Below are positions 1 to 5,100 of a stretch of DNA of 5,100 bases, one piece after another. Position 1 is the stretch's first letter. Every line of letters starts with the position of its first letter. Both the position numbers and the translations under genes were made by a program. The notes beneath the pieces are model-generated. The model did not search any database and was not told the DNA's origin. It worked only from the letters and a program-made list of their open reading frames with translations. Source of the DNA: Candidatus Zixiibacteriota bacterium (GTDB lineage: Bacteria; Zixibacteria; MSB-5A5; WJJR01); the NCBI GenBank assembly GCA_020058315.1, contig JAGVEK010000435.1, positions 1 to 5,100 of the forward strand. Reading direction: 5' to 3'.

Positions 1-2185
1 TGGCTGCCAGGTGTTCGGCAATCGCCCAGGCAATAGCGACGCCATCATAGGTGGAGGTTCCCCGACCTACTTCGTCGAACAAGATCAGCGAGCGGTCGGT
101 GGCGCCGGTCAGAATCCGTGCCGTCTCCGCCATCTCGACCATGAATGTCGAACGATTGCGGGTGAGGTCGTCATCGGCGCCGACACGCGTGAAAATGCGA
201 TCGACGACCCCGATTGTCGCCTTGTCGGCGGGGACGAATGACCCGGCCTGCGCCATGAGCACGATCAGCCCAACCTGGCGAAGATAGGTCGATTTACCTG
301 CCATATTCGGACCAGTGAGCAGGTGCAGCCATCCATCTTCGTCACCAGTGACTGTGTCGTTAGGAACAAACTGCCCGGCGGGATTGACAGTCTCCAGAAC
401 GGGATGGCGGCCGGCGCGGATCACCAGGGTCCGGTCATCGGTGAGGCGGGGACGGGTGTATCCATGGGCCAGCGCACCCTTGGCGAATGCCGCCAGCACG
501 TCCAACCGTGCGAGGCTCTGCGCCAGACTCCCAAGAAGCACAATGGACTGTGTCAGACGCTGCCGTAGCTCATCGAAAAGATGCTGCTCCAAAACGGCGG
601 CCCGCTCGGAGGCGTTCAGGACGATCTCCTCTCGCTCTTTCAACTCCGATGTGATGTAACGCTCGGCGGAGACGAGTGTCTGCTTACGGATCCAGTCAGA
701 CGGCACTTTCGAACTGTGCATCTTGGAGACTTCGATGTAGTAATTGAAGATCTTGTTGTATCCGACCTTCAGCGACGTGAGGCCGGTCGATTCCCGCAAT
801 GTGGCCTGAAGACCAGCAATCCAGGTCTTGGCATCGGATGCACCATCGTAGAGAGAATCGAGTTCGGCGGAGTAACCGCGCCGGAAGATGCCCCCCTCAG
901 CCGCACTGAGTGGCGGCTCGTCGACGAGTGCGCGCGCCAGTTCTTCGCGAATTGGTTCGGTGGCCACAACCGCAGGGTCGCCAGCCCAGATCAATGGAGA
1001 ACCGCGCAGTAGTTCGATCATTCCAGGCCAGCGACCGAGCGCTTCACGCACGCCGGCCAGATCACGCGGTGTGATGCGTTCGGCACCCAGACGTCCGACA
1101 AAACGCTCGAGGTCGAAGACTCCCTTGAGCGAATCGGAAAGCTGGCTGAGGGTGACGCGGTCTCCCACCAGACTTTGCACACAATCGAGACGCTGTTCGA
1201 TGGTGGGGCGCTCGGTCAGCGGGGTCAACAGCCAGGAGCGTAACAGACGCCGGCCCATCGGCGTGCGGCAGCGGTCAAGAACAGTGAACAAGGATGGGGC
1301 ACTGGCACCGGGACGCACGATCACATCGAGATTCGCCGCCGTGGATTCATCGAGTGCCATGGAGGCGCGTGTGATCAGCCGTTCGATCCGGGAGATGTGA
1401 GCGAGCGTCGAACGTTTGGTCTCTTTCAAGTACGCGAGCAAGGCGCCCGCTGCGCCGACACCGATCGACGGGGTGGGGCGTTCGCCTTCGCCAAAACCGA
1501 TTCCAGTCAAATCACTGACTTGGAAATGCTGTTTAAGCTGCTTGGTCGCTTCATCGACGGAGAACCGCCAGTCCGGCCAGCGCGTGATTCGGCCGCGATC
1601 GTCGCCCAATTCGGCAATCGGCGCATTGGCGTCCTGAGGGATGACGATCTCCCTGGGCGCAAGAGTACGCAGGAGCTCGACCAGCGCTTCGGGACCGCAA
1701 ACCTCGAATCCATACCGACCGGTCGTTGGTTCACACATCGCGACGCCAAAGAGCCCATCGGAATTGGGTCCGTCGACCGCCGCTATCCGGGGCGAGACAG
1801 TGTCCTCGAGGGCCGAAGAGAGCATCACGGTTCCCGGTGTGATGATTTCGATGACGTCGCGCTTGACCACGCCTTTCGCGAGCTTGGGATCCTCCATTTG
1901 CTCGCAGACCACCACCCGCCTCCCTGCCTCCGCCAGCTTGGCGAGGTACCGTTCGGCGGCGTGATGGGGCACCCCGGCGAGCGGGATTTCGCCATCTTTG
2001 CCGTGGGGGCGTTTGGTCAGAGTGATCCCCAGGAGCCTTGCGCCTTCCACCGCGTCGTCGCCGAACATCTCGTAGAAATCGCCCATGCGATAGAACACGA
2101 GATGGTCGGGGTATTGCGCCTTGATGGCGGCATACTGCCGCATCATCGGGGTCAGAGGTTCCTGCGGTTGGGTGGAAAGGTCCAA
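1..2185 (-). CDS. mutS: DNA mismatch repair protein MutS (3' end outside window)
   Basis: MutS binds base mismatches and small loops in newly replicated DNA as a clamp-like dimer and, with ATP, recruits MutL to start cytoplasmic mismatch repair. The minus-strand frame is open across all 728 visible residues; the family is usually about 850-900 long, so the end of the ATPase domain and the C-terminal helix-turn-helix are cut off by the window edge. Visible landmarks are the LTPMMRQY start of domain I, the mismatch-wedge motif GDFYEMF at 35-41 (Phe37 and Glu39), the core/lever region with NKIFNYYIEVSK at 477-488, Walker A GPNMAGKST at 625-633, STFMVEM at 679-685, and Walker B LILFDEVGRGTSTYDG with Asp704 and Glu705. 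No key residue is missing. I chose TTG at 2185 because GGGAG sits 7 bases upstream and because Phe37/Glu39 then nearly match E. coli Phe36/Glu38. An in-frame ATG at 2326 would add 47 residues but lies inside the likely promoter. The gene is divergent from miaA. Confidence 0.97.
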   Translation of the reverse strand, partial: MDLSTQPQEPLTPMMRQYAAIKAQYPDHLVFYRMGDFYEMFGDDAVEGARLLGITLTKRPHGKDGEIPLAGVPHHAAERYLAKLAEAGRRVVVCEQMEDPKLAKGVVKRDVIEIITPGTVMLSSALEDTVSPRIAAVDGPNSDGLFGVAMCEPTTGRYGFEVCGPEALVELLRTLAPREIVIPQDANAPIAELGDDRGRITRWPDWRFSVDEATKQLKQHFQVSDLTGIGFGEGERPTPSIGVGAAGALLAYLKETKRSTLAHISRIERLITRASMALDESTAANLDVIVRPGASAPSLFTVLDRCRTPMGRRLLRSWLLTPLTERPTIEQRLDCVQSLVGDRVTLSQLSDSLKGVFDLERFVGRLGAERITPRDLAGVREALGRWPGMIELLRGSPLIWAGDPAVVATEPIREELARALVDEPPLSAAEGGIFRRGYSAELDSLYDGASDAKTWIAGLQATLRESTGLTSLKVGYNKIFNYYIEVSKMHSSKVPSDWIRKQTLVSAERYITSELKEREEIVLNASERAAVLEQHLFDELRQRLTQSIVLLGSLAQSLARLDVLAAFAKGALAHGYTRPRLTDDRTLVIRAGRHPVLETVNPAGQFVPNDTVTGDEDGWLHLLTGPNMAGKSTYLRQVGLIVLMAQAGSFVPADKATIGVVDRIFTRVGADDDLTRNRSTFMVEMAETARILTGATDRSLILFDEVGRGTSTYDGVAIAWAIAEHLAA

Positions 2186-2192
2186 ATTGATA

Positions 2193-2197
2193 CTCCC
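2193..2197 (-). promoter_or_regulatory. Ribosome binding site of mutS that decides a TTG start
   Basis: On the minus strand GGGAG is followed by a 7-base spacer and TTG at 2185. No comparable Shine-Dalgarno sequence precedes the later ATG codons in the LTPMMRQ motif, and the ATG at 2326 overlaps the candidate -10 element. This site is the main reason for calling the non-ATG start. Confidence 0.65.
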
Positions 2198-2198
2198 G

Positions 2199-2214
2199 GC
2201 CGGAATGAACCGGC
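2199..2214 (-). promoter_or_regulatory. Small hairpin in the mutS leader, next to the ribosome binding site
   Basis: The inverted repeat GCCGG / CCGGC has a 6-base loop and would form a GC-only 5-bp stem in the mutS mRNA. It ends one base before GGGAG. It could stabilise the leader or modulate ribosome access, but a stem this short is common by chance and no function is shown. Confidence 0.3.
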
Positions 2215-2297
2215 GTGACTGATCGCTAATAAAGCCACCAGAGAGGCGGAGATACAACCGATTCGGTAACTTGGCGGTCCAAACGCCAGCGGCGGGG

Positions 2298-2326
2298 TTG
2301 GTTCGCCCGCGATCCGATTGTATCAT
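2298..2326 (+). promoter_or_regulatory. Candidate sigma-70 type promoter for miaA
   Basis: The sequence shows TTGGTT at 2298-2303, a 17-base spacer, and TATCAT at 2321-2326 (five of six matches to TATAAT). The predicted transcript starts near 2333, about 39 bases before the ATG at 2372. The -10 shares bases 2321-2322 with the oppositely oriented -10 of mutS. The spacing is ideal but the -35 is only half-matching. Confidence 0.45.
2317..2325 (-). promoter_or_regulatory. Candidate extended -10 promoter for mutS
   Basis: The minus strand reads TGATACAAT, an extended -10 (TG, one base, then TACAAT, which matches TATAAT at five of six positions). No good -35 lies 16-18 bases upstream, which fits an extended -10 promoter. 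The transcript would start near 2310 and give a leader of about 125 bases before the TTG at 2185. It would exclude the ATG at 2326. Inference from consensus only. Confidence 0.45.
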
Positions 2327-2371
2327 GGATGCTTGGAGGGAAGTTCGCCGAACTCGCTGGTGCAACCTGCT

Positions 2372-3289
2372 ATGACCCCACAGCCGCCCATCCTTGCAAT
2401 CGTTGGTGCCACAGCTTCAGGCAAAGGAGCACTGGCTCAAGAGATAGCCGATGCTACTGGCGCATCGCTGGTATCGGTGGATTCACGTAAGGTTTACCGG
2501 GGGTTGGACATCGGTACCGCCAAACCGTCGCCTGAGGTCCAGAAGAAATACCGATTGGCGATGATCGACCGGGTCAATCCCGACCAGACATTCTCCGCGG
2601 GGGAATATGTACGCCAGGCCCGCGCCATTGTCGGAGAGCGGGTTGCGCGGGGTGAGCGAGTGATCCTTGTGGGGGGCACGGGGTTCTATCTGGACGCCTT
2701 TATCAACGGCCTCTCTGAATTACCAGCGATCGACCCGGAAATCCGGCAGGCCGTTCTCTCGAAAGCGGAAACCGAGGGATGGGAAGCGGTGCATTCTGAG
2801 ATCGCTCGGGCCGATCCCGCCGGAGCTGATTCGATCGCCCTCACGGATAAGACCCGTCTCTTGCGTGCCGCCGAGGTATTCAGACAAACAGGGCGACCGA
2901 TCGGTGCATGGCAACGTGAATTGTCGCCCGATCCAGCGCCATGGAAGGTGTTGGTGTATGAGGTCTTGCGCCCGCGCACGGAACTCCGCGAACGGATCGA
3001 GCGGCGGGTGGTTCGGATGATTGAGGAAGGATTGATCGAAGAGACTCAGGCGATGGCGGACAAGGGCTACGGCGAGGGATGCCCTGGAATGAGTGGCGTT
3101 GGCTACCTTGAGGTTATGTCATTTCTGAAAGGGCGGATAGGCCGACGGAAAATGATTGAGGAGATTGCCGCCCATACCCGTCAGTACGCCAAACGGCAAC
3201 TCACCTGGTTTCGGCACAGATCGTACGTGCAGCGCCTTGACTTCCAACCGAATGTCAGACAATTACTTACAGATGGATGGTTGGATTGA
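2372..3289 (+). CDS. miaA: tRNA dimethylallyltransferase MiaA
   Basis: MiaA transfers a dimethylallyl group from dimethylallyl diphosphate to N6 of adenine 37 in tRNAs that read codons starting with U, which steadies codon pairing. The 305-residue length is normal. Landmarks are the P-loop GATASGKG at 12-19, SVDSRKVYRGLDIGTAKP at 35-52 with the conserved Asp37, the VGGTG stretch ending at residue 104, DKTRLLRAAEVFRQTGRPI, GVGYLEV, and the C-terminal TRQYAKRQLTWFRHR signature that closes the family fold. Three places differ from the usual pattern: the P-loop ends in Gly instead of Ser/Thr, Lys40 replaces the usual Gln of DSxQVY, and the common HHLID stretch reads YRLAMID. ATG at 2372 puts the P-loop at the usual distance from the N terminus. 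An in-frame TTG at 2318 would add 18 residues but lies in the promoter, and a GTG at 2360 is possible. No clear Shine-Dalgarno sequence sits close to the ATG; GGAGGG at 2335-2340 is about 31 bases away. No terminator is evident after the TGA stop. Confidence 0.95.
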   Translation: MTPQPPILAIVGATASGKGALAQEIADATGASLVSVDSRKVYRGLDIGTAKPSPEVQKKYRLAMIDRVNPDQTFSAGEYVRQARAIVGERVARGERVILVGGTGFYLDAFINGLSELPAIDPEIRQAVLSKAETEGWEAVHSEIARADPAGADSIALTDKTRLLRAAEVFRQTGRPIGAWQRELSPDPAPWKVLVYEVLRPRTELRERIERRVVRMIEEGLIEETQAMADKGYGEGCPGMSGVGYLEVMSFLKGRIGRRKMIEEIAAHTRQYAKRQLTWFRHRSYVQRLDFQPNVRQLLTDGWLD

Positions 3290-3433
3290 ACCTCGCTATG
3301 ACCGACCGGGGGTTTTGATCCGCACCTCCACCGCATCGGGTCCGCACGGCACAGGATTAACAATTCGATGGTCTATAATGGCTTAGCCGGGTCAAAGAAC
3401 GTCCGCCAAAGCAGTCATCTGCCAGAAAACCTC

Positions 3434-3463
3434 TTGACACCCTAAGGGAATAATGCTTAAAAG
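3434..3463 (+). promoter_or_regulatory. Possible upstream promoter with a perfect TTGACA -35
   Basis: TTGACA at 3434-3439 is a perfect -35 hexamer. The best -10 at an acceptable distance is TAAAAG at 3458-3463 (18-base spacer, four of six matches). The odd palindrome CCCTAAGGG at 3440-3448 lies in the spacer, where a repressor could sit. A transcript from near 3470 would begin just ahead of the hairpins at 3477-3533. The weak -10 keeps this tentative. Confidence 0.33.
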
Positions 3464-3476
3464 CCTGCGGGTTACG

Positions 3477-3511
3477 TGGTTTGGGGGTGTTCAGATTTGA
3501 CCCTCAAGCCA
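3477..3511 (+). repeat. Inverted repeat with a 12-bp stem, likely an RNA hairpin
   Basis: Bases 3477-3488 pair with 3500-3511 over 12 consecutive positions. Ten are Watson-Crick and two are G-U (3480-3508 and 3484-3504), and the loop of 11 bases is GTTCAGATTTG. No T-run follows on either strand, so it does not look like an intrinsic terminator. The G-U pairs mean the structure is better as plus-strand RNA than as DNA, which suggests a leader or small RNA element. No known riboswitch class is recognisable. Confidence 0.45.
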
Positions 3512-3513
3512 AC

Positions 3514-3533
3514 GACAGGGGTGGTCCGCTGTC
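3514..3533 (+). repeat. Second, smaller inverted repeat after the main hairpin
   Basis: GACAG at 3514-3518 pairs with CTGTC at 3529-3533 across a 10-base loop. It begins two bases after the 12-bp stem and would stack as a second hairpin in the same RNA. A five-base stem alone is weak evidence. Confidence 0.25.
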
Positions 3534-3550
3534 AGCGAAACTGCTTTACA

Positions 3551-3579
3551 TTGGTATTGGTTTGGTCGAAGTATATATT
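3551..3579 (+). promoter_or_regulatory. Probable promoter of the mltD-like gene
   Basis: TTGGTA at 3551-3556, a 17-base spacer, and TATATT at 3574-3579 (five of six matches to TATAAT) form the best complete promoter in this region. The transcript would start at about 3585-3586 (A or G), roughly 38 bases before the TTG at 3624. Three TTGGT units (3551, 3557, 3562) cover the -35 and the upstream part of the spacer. Confidence 0.52.
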
Positions 3580-3588
3580 GTAAGAGCT

Positions 3589-3611
3589 GAATGCGCATTC
3601 GCTTAGCTAAG
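3589..3611. promoter_or_regulatory. Two tandem perfect palindromes, operator-like, before mltD
   Basis: GAATGCGCATTC at 3589-3600 is a perfect 12-bp palindrome. After one base, CTTAGCTAAG at 3602-3611 is a perfect 10-bp palindrome. The pair fills the space between the predicted transcription start and the ribosome binding site, and the second palindrome shares AAG (3609-3611) with the Shine-Dalgarno region. That position suits a dimeric repressor blocking early transcription. As RNA the repeats would need nearly loopless stems, so DNA binding is the more natural reading. No known operator is recognised. Confidence 0.42.
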
Positions 3612-3616
3612 GAGGG
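3610..3616 (+). promoter_or_regulatory. Strong ribosome binding site of mltD, decides a TTG start
   Basis: AGGAGGG lies 7 bases before the TTG at 3624, an ideal spacing. Another in-frame TTG at 3618 is only one base downstream of the motif and therefore unlikely. No ATG lies in frame anywhere near the signal peptide. Confidence 0.75.
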
Positions 3617-3623
3617 CTTGGAT

Positions 3624-5100
3624 TTGACAGCCATCAAGAAGGCATATATCTGCATATTGGTTTTTTCACTGATCACGGTTCTGGTTGGCTGCTCTGCGAC
3701 CGGAGGATCTGCCCGTCGAGCGATTGATCGCGACGACACGGGGTTGACAGATCGTCAGGGTGGTAACGGATTCTCCACAGCCCCAGCCACCGAGGATGAC
3801 GGTTCTGCCCCCGGTGGTTTCGGGATCCGTGATTCGGCGACTCAAGTCTACATTCGACAGACACTTGCCGAAGCAGAGGCATTGTACTCAACTGGTGTGG
3901 CAGCCAACCGGGAGGCCCGCTGGAGCGATGCTCAAGTCGCTTTTGAGCAGGCCACATCTCTTTTGGCCGACTTGGATTTGGAACCATCGAGTGCCCCGAC
4001 CAGCGATAAAGAACAACCGGACACGGAATTGCAGCGCCAGTTTGCCTCCTTGCTTCGTGAGATTGCGCGTGACTATCGAGTCACTTTGGAGGCCACCGGG
4101 CAACTGGATGCCAATTCCCCTGCTTCTTCGTTCCTTTGGCAGTTTGACTCCACGGAAACTGTGGACACCGCGACGCCGGACACAACCGTTGTGCTCCTGG
4201 AGCCGGGGAAGAAGGAGCCGACGGAGGTGCAGTACAACTTCCCGGTCGAGTACAACGACGAGGTCATCAACTGCATTGTCTACTTCCAGACTCTGGCGCG
4301 GGAACCGTTCGAGACTTTTCTGCGGCGCGCAGGACGTTACATCCCAATGATGAAGGAGATCGTGGCGTCTTATGGACTTCCGACAGATATCGCCTATCTT
4401 CCCCTGATTGAATCAGGGTTCAACAATCGGGCGTATTCCTACGCCCATGCTTCCGGACCGTGGCAGTTTATCGCCTCGACGGGCCGCCGGTATGGGATGA
4501 ATCGGACCAATTGGGTGGATGAACGGCGGGACTTCGAGAAGTCGACGCACGCTGCGTGCATGTATCTTCGGGATCTCTATAGGATGTTTGGATCCTGGAC
4601 TCTCGCCCTGGCTTCTTACAATGGCGGCGAGGGACGGGTCGCCAGGCAGATCAAGCGTCAAGGGACGACGGACTTTTGGAAGCTGAACCTGCGTGACCAG
4701 ACGCAGAACTATGTGCCGCTTTTCATGGCGGCATTGATGATCGCAAAGGATCCTCCGACGTTTGGATTCCATGTCGAGCCGGACCCGCCGCTCAAGTTCG
4801 ATTGGGTTGCAACGGACAAGACATTGGAGCTCCGCGAGATCAGCCGCGCCCTGTCATGTGACGTGTGCATTATAGAGGATCTGAATCCAGAGCTCCGACG
4901 CGGCGTGACACCTCCAGGAGTCAAACCCTACCGGCTCCGGGTTCCGGCGGGATACGCCAATGTCTTCGCGGCGAATTATCCCCAATTGCCCGAATCGAAA
5001 CAGACCGAATGGGTTCAGCACGTTGTCCAGCGAGGTGAGACGATCAGCGAGATCGCCAAGCAGTATGGCGTCTCCACCACGGCCCTGGCACGGAGAAACA
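3624..5100 (+). CDS. mltD: MltD-type membrane-bound lytic transglycosylase lipoprotein (3' end outside window)
   Basis: MltD-family lytic transglycosylases cleave the MurNAc-GlcNAc bond of peptidoglycan, forming 1,6-anhydro-MurNAc, from the periplasmic face of a membrane. The frame is open for 492 residues to the window edge. Residues 1-23 form a lipoprotein signal: KK at 5-6, a hydrophobic stretch, and the lipobox LVGC with Cys23 as the lipidated residue. A Gly/Asp/Ser-rich linker follows, then a helical TPR-like stretch at about 73-115. The SLT (GH23) catalytic domain covers about 225-360: LPLIESGFN with the presumed catalytic Glu263, ASGPWQF at 276-282, RRDFEKST, and ASYNGGEGRV with Asn333. 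Residues about 392-440 (NPELRRGVTPP, LRVPAG) look like a degenerate LysM unit typical of this family, with a CDVC pair at 412-415. A clear LysM starts at about 464 (VQRGETISEIAKQYGVS) and is cut off. Glu263 lies about 140 residues later than in E. coli MltD, so the N-terminal part is longer. TTG at 3624 is chosen for its ribosome binding site. Confidence 0.93.
   Translation, partial: MTAIKKAYICILVFSLITVLVGCSATGGSARRAIDRDDTGLTDRQGGNGFSTAPATEDDGSAPGGFGIRDSATQVYIRQTLAEAEALYSTGVAANREARWSDAQVAFEQATSLLADLDLEPSSAPTSDKEQPDTELQRQFASLLREIARDYRVTLEATGQLDANSPASSFLWQFDSTETVDTATPDTTVVLLEPGKKEPTEVQYNFPVEYNDEVINCIVYFQTLAREPFETFLRRAGRYIPMMKEIVASYGLPTDIAYLPLIESGFNNRAYSYAHASGPWQFIASTGRRYGMNRTNWVDERRDFEKSTHAACMYLRDLYRMFGSWTLALASYNGGEGRVARQIKRQGTTDFWKLNLRDQTQNYVPLFMAALMIAKDPPTFGFHVEPDPPLKFDWVATDKTLELREISRALSCDVCIIEDLNPELRRGVTPPGVKPYRLRVPAGYANVFAANYPQLPESKQTEWVQHVVQRGETISEIAKQYGVSTTALARRN

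Larger units (their letters stand above)
3290..3623. other. Intergenic region between miaA and mltD with regulatory signals
   Basis: No ORF here has a convincing start site or family signature. The longest plausible small frame, ATG 3368 to TAA 3445, would give about 25 residues with only a weak ribosome binding site. The region has no rho-independent terminator for miaA: GGGGGT / ACCTCC around 3306-3329 could form a weak stem but lacks a T-run. It also holds a perfect TATAAT at 3374-3379 without a matching -35, and a 7-base direct repeat TCCGCAC at 3319 and 3341. The better-supported promoters, hairpins and palindromes are listed separately. Confidence 0.7.

Noticed and set aside
1397..2218. 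A 273-residue plus-strand open frame, and other long plus-strand frames between 11 and 1400
   Set aside because: They lie antisense to mutS, whose full-length minus-strand frame carries every family motif. The plus-strand translations show no recognisable domain and have the biased composition of an antisense shadow.
2318..2371. TTG start for miaA adding 18 residues
   Set aside because: The codon overlaps the predicted -10 element and would lie upstream of the transcript start. The added residues do not resemble the MiaA N terminus.
3306..3329. Possible miaA terminator (GGGGGT / ACCTCC stem)
   Set aside because: The stem has six pairs with one wobble and a 10-base loop, and no T-run follows.
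3319..3347. Direct repeat TCCGCAC, two copies 22 bases apart
   Set aside because: Seven-base repeats at this distance are common in GC-rich DNA, and no promoter lies next to them.
3374..3379. Perfect TATAAT hexamer as a further promoter
   Set aside because: No -35 hexamer at 16-18 bases and no extended -10 TG. A six-base match alone is not enough.
3368..3445. Small ORF of about 25 codons after miaA
   Set aside because: Only a weak AGGAT-like sequence precedes it, the peptide shows no signal or domain, and such frames arise by chance.
3384..3485. Resemblance of scattered pieces (CAAAGC, GCGGGTTAC) to a GEMM-type cyclic di-GMP riboswitch
   Set aside because: The conserved blocks are not in the right order or context, and the first helix with its GNRA-type loop is missing. 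Only a covariance search could revive this idea.
3760..4350. A 196-residue plus-strand open frame rich in Arg, Ser and Thr
   Set aside because: It is a shifted frame inside the transglycosylase gene, whose own frame shows the lipobox, SLT and LysM motifs without interruption.
4413..4924. Two minus-strand open frames antisense to the SLT and LysM-like region
   Set aside because: No ribosome binding site or family signature; the plus-strand frame explains this DNA fully.

Overview
The window carries two complete intergenic regions and three protein genes, all of housekeeping type: a 3'-truncated mutS on the minus strand, a complete divergent miaA on the plus strand, and a 3'-truncated gene for an MltD-type lytic transglycosylase lipoprotein, also on the plus strand. 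I found no tRNA, rRNA, mobile element, CRISPR array or phage gene. The base composition looks moderately GC-rich. A lipobox-bearing MltD-family lytic transglycosylase points to a Gram-negative, diderm bacterium. The divergent MiaA signatures and the mutS/miaA/mltD arrangement do not look like a familiar proteobacterium. An uncultured FCB-type lineage (for example Zixibacteria-like) is a guess that I cannot confirm from sequence alone.

Layout. Positions 1-2185 (minus) encode the first 728 residues of MutS, from the mismatch-reading GDFYEMF motif through Walker A, the STFMVEM motif and Walker B; the last part lies beyond the left edge. Positions 2186-2371 are a compact divergent control region. 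Its two candidate promoters have overlapping -10 hexamers on opposite strands. The minus-strand -10 also covers the only in-frame ATG upstream of mutS, so translation most likely starts at a TTG with a good Shine-Dalgarno sequence. Positions 2372-3289 encode MiaA, whose P-loop and neighbouring signatures are unusual. Positions 3290-3623 hold no convincing gene. They contain two or three candidate promoters, a 12-bp-stem hairpin followed by a smaller one, and two perfect palindromes in tandem directly before the mltD ribosome binding site. Positions 3624-5100 encode the transglycosylase: lipoprotein signal, linker, TPR-like helical stretch, SLT catalytic domain, a degenerate LysM-like segment and the start of a LysM domain.

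How the genes relate. MutS (mismatch repair) and MiaA (tRNA A37 prenylation) both serve genetic fidelity and probably share the divergent promoter region. The transglycosylase acts on cell-wall peptidoglycan and appears to have its own promoter and operator-like sequences, so it is probably a separate transcription unit. I see no evidence for a new multi-gene system. The most noteworthy points are the regulatory DNA before mltD, the overlapping divergent promoter and the atypical MiaA P-loop.
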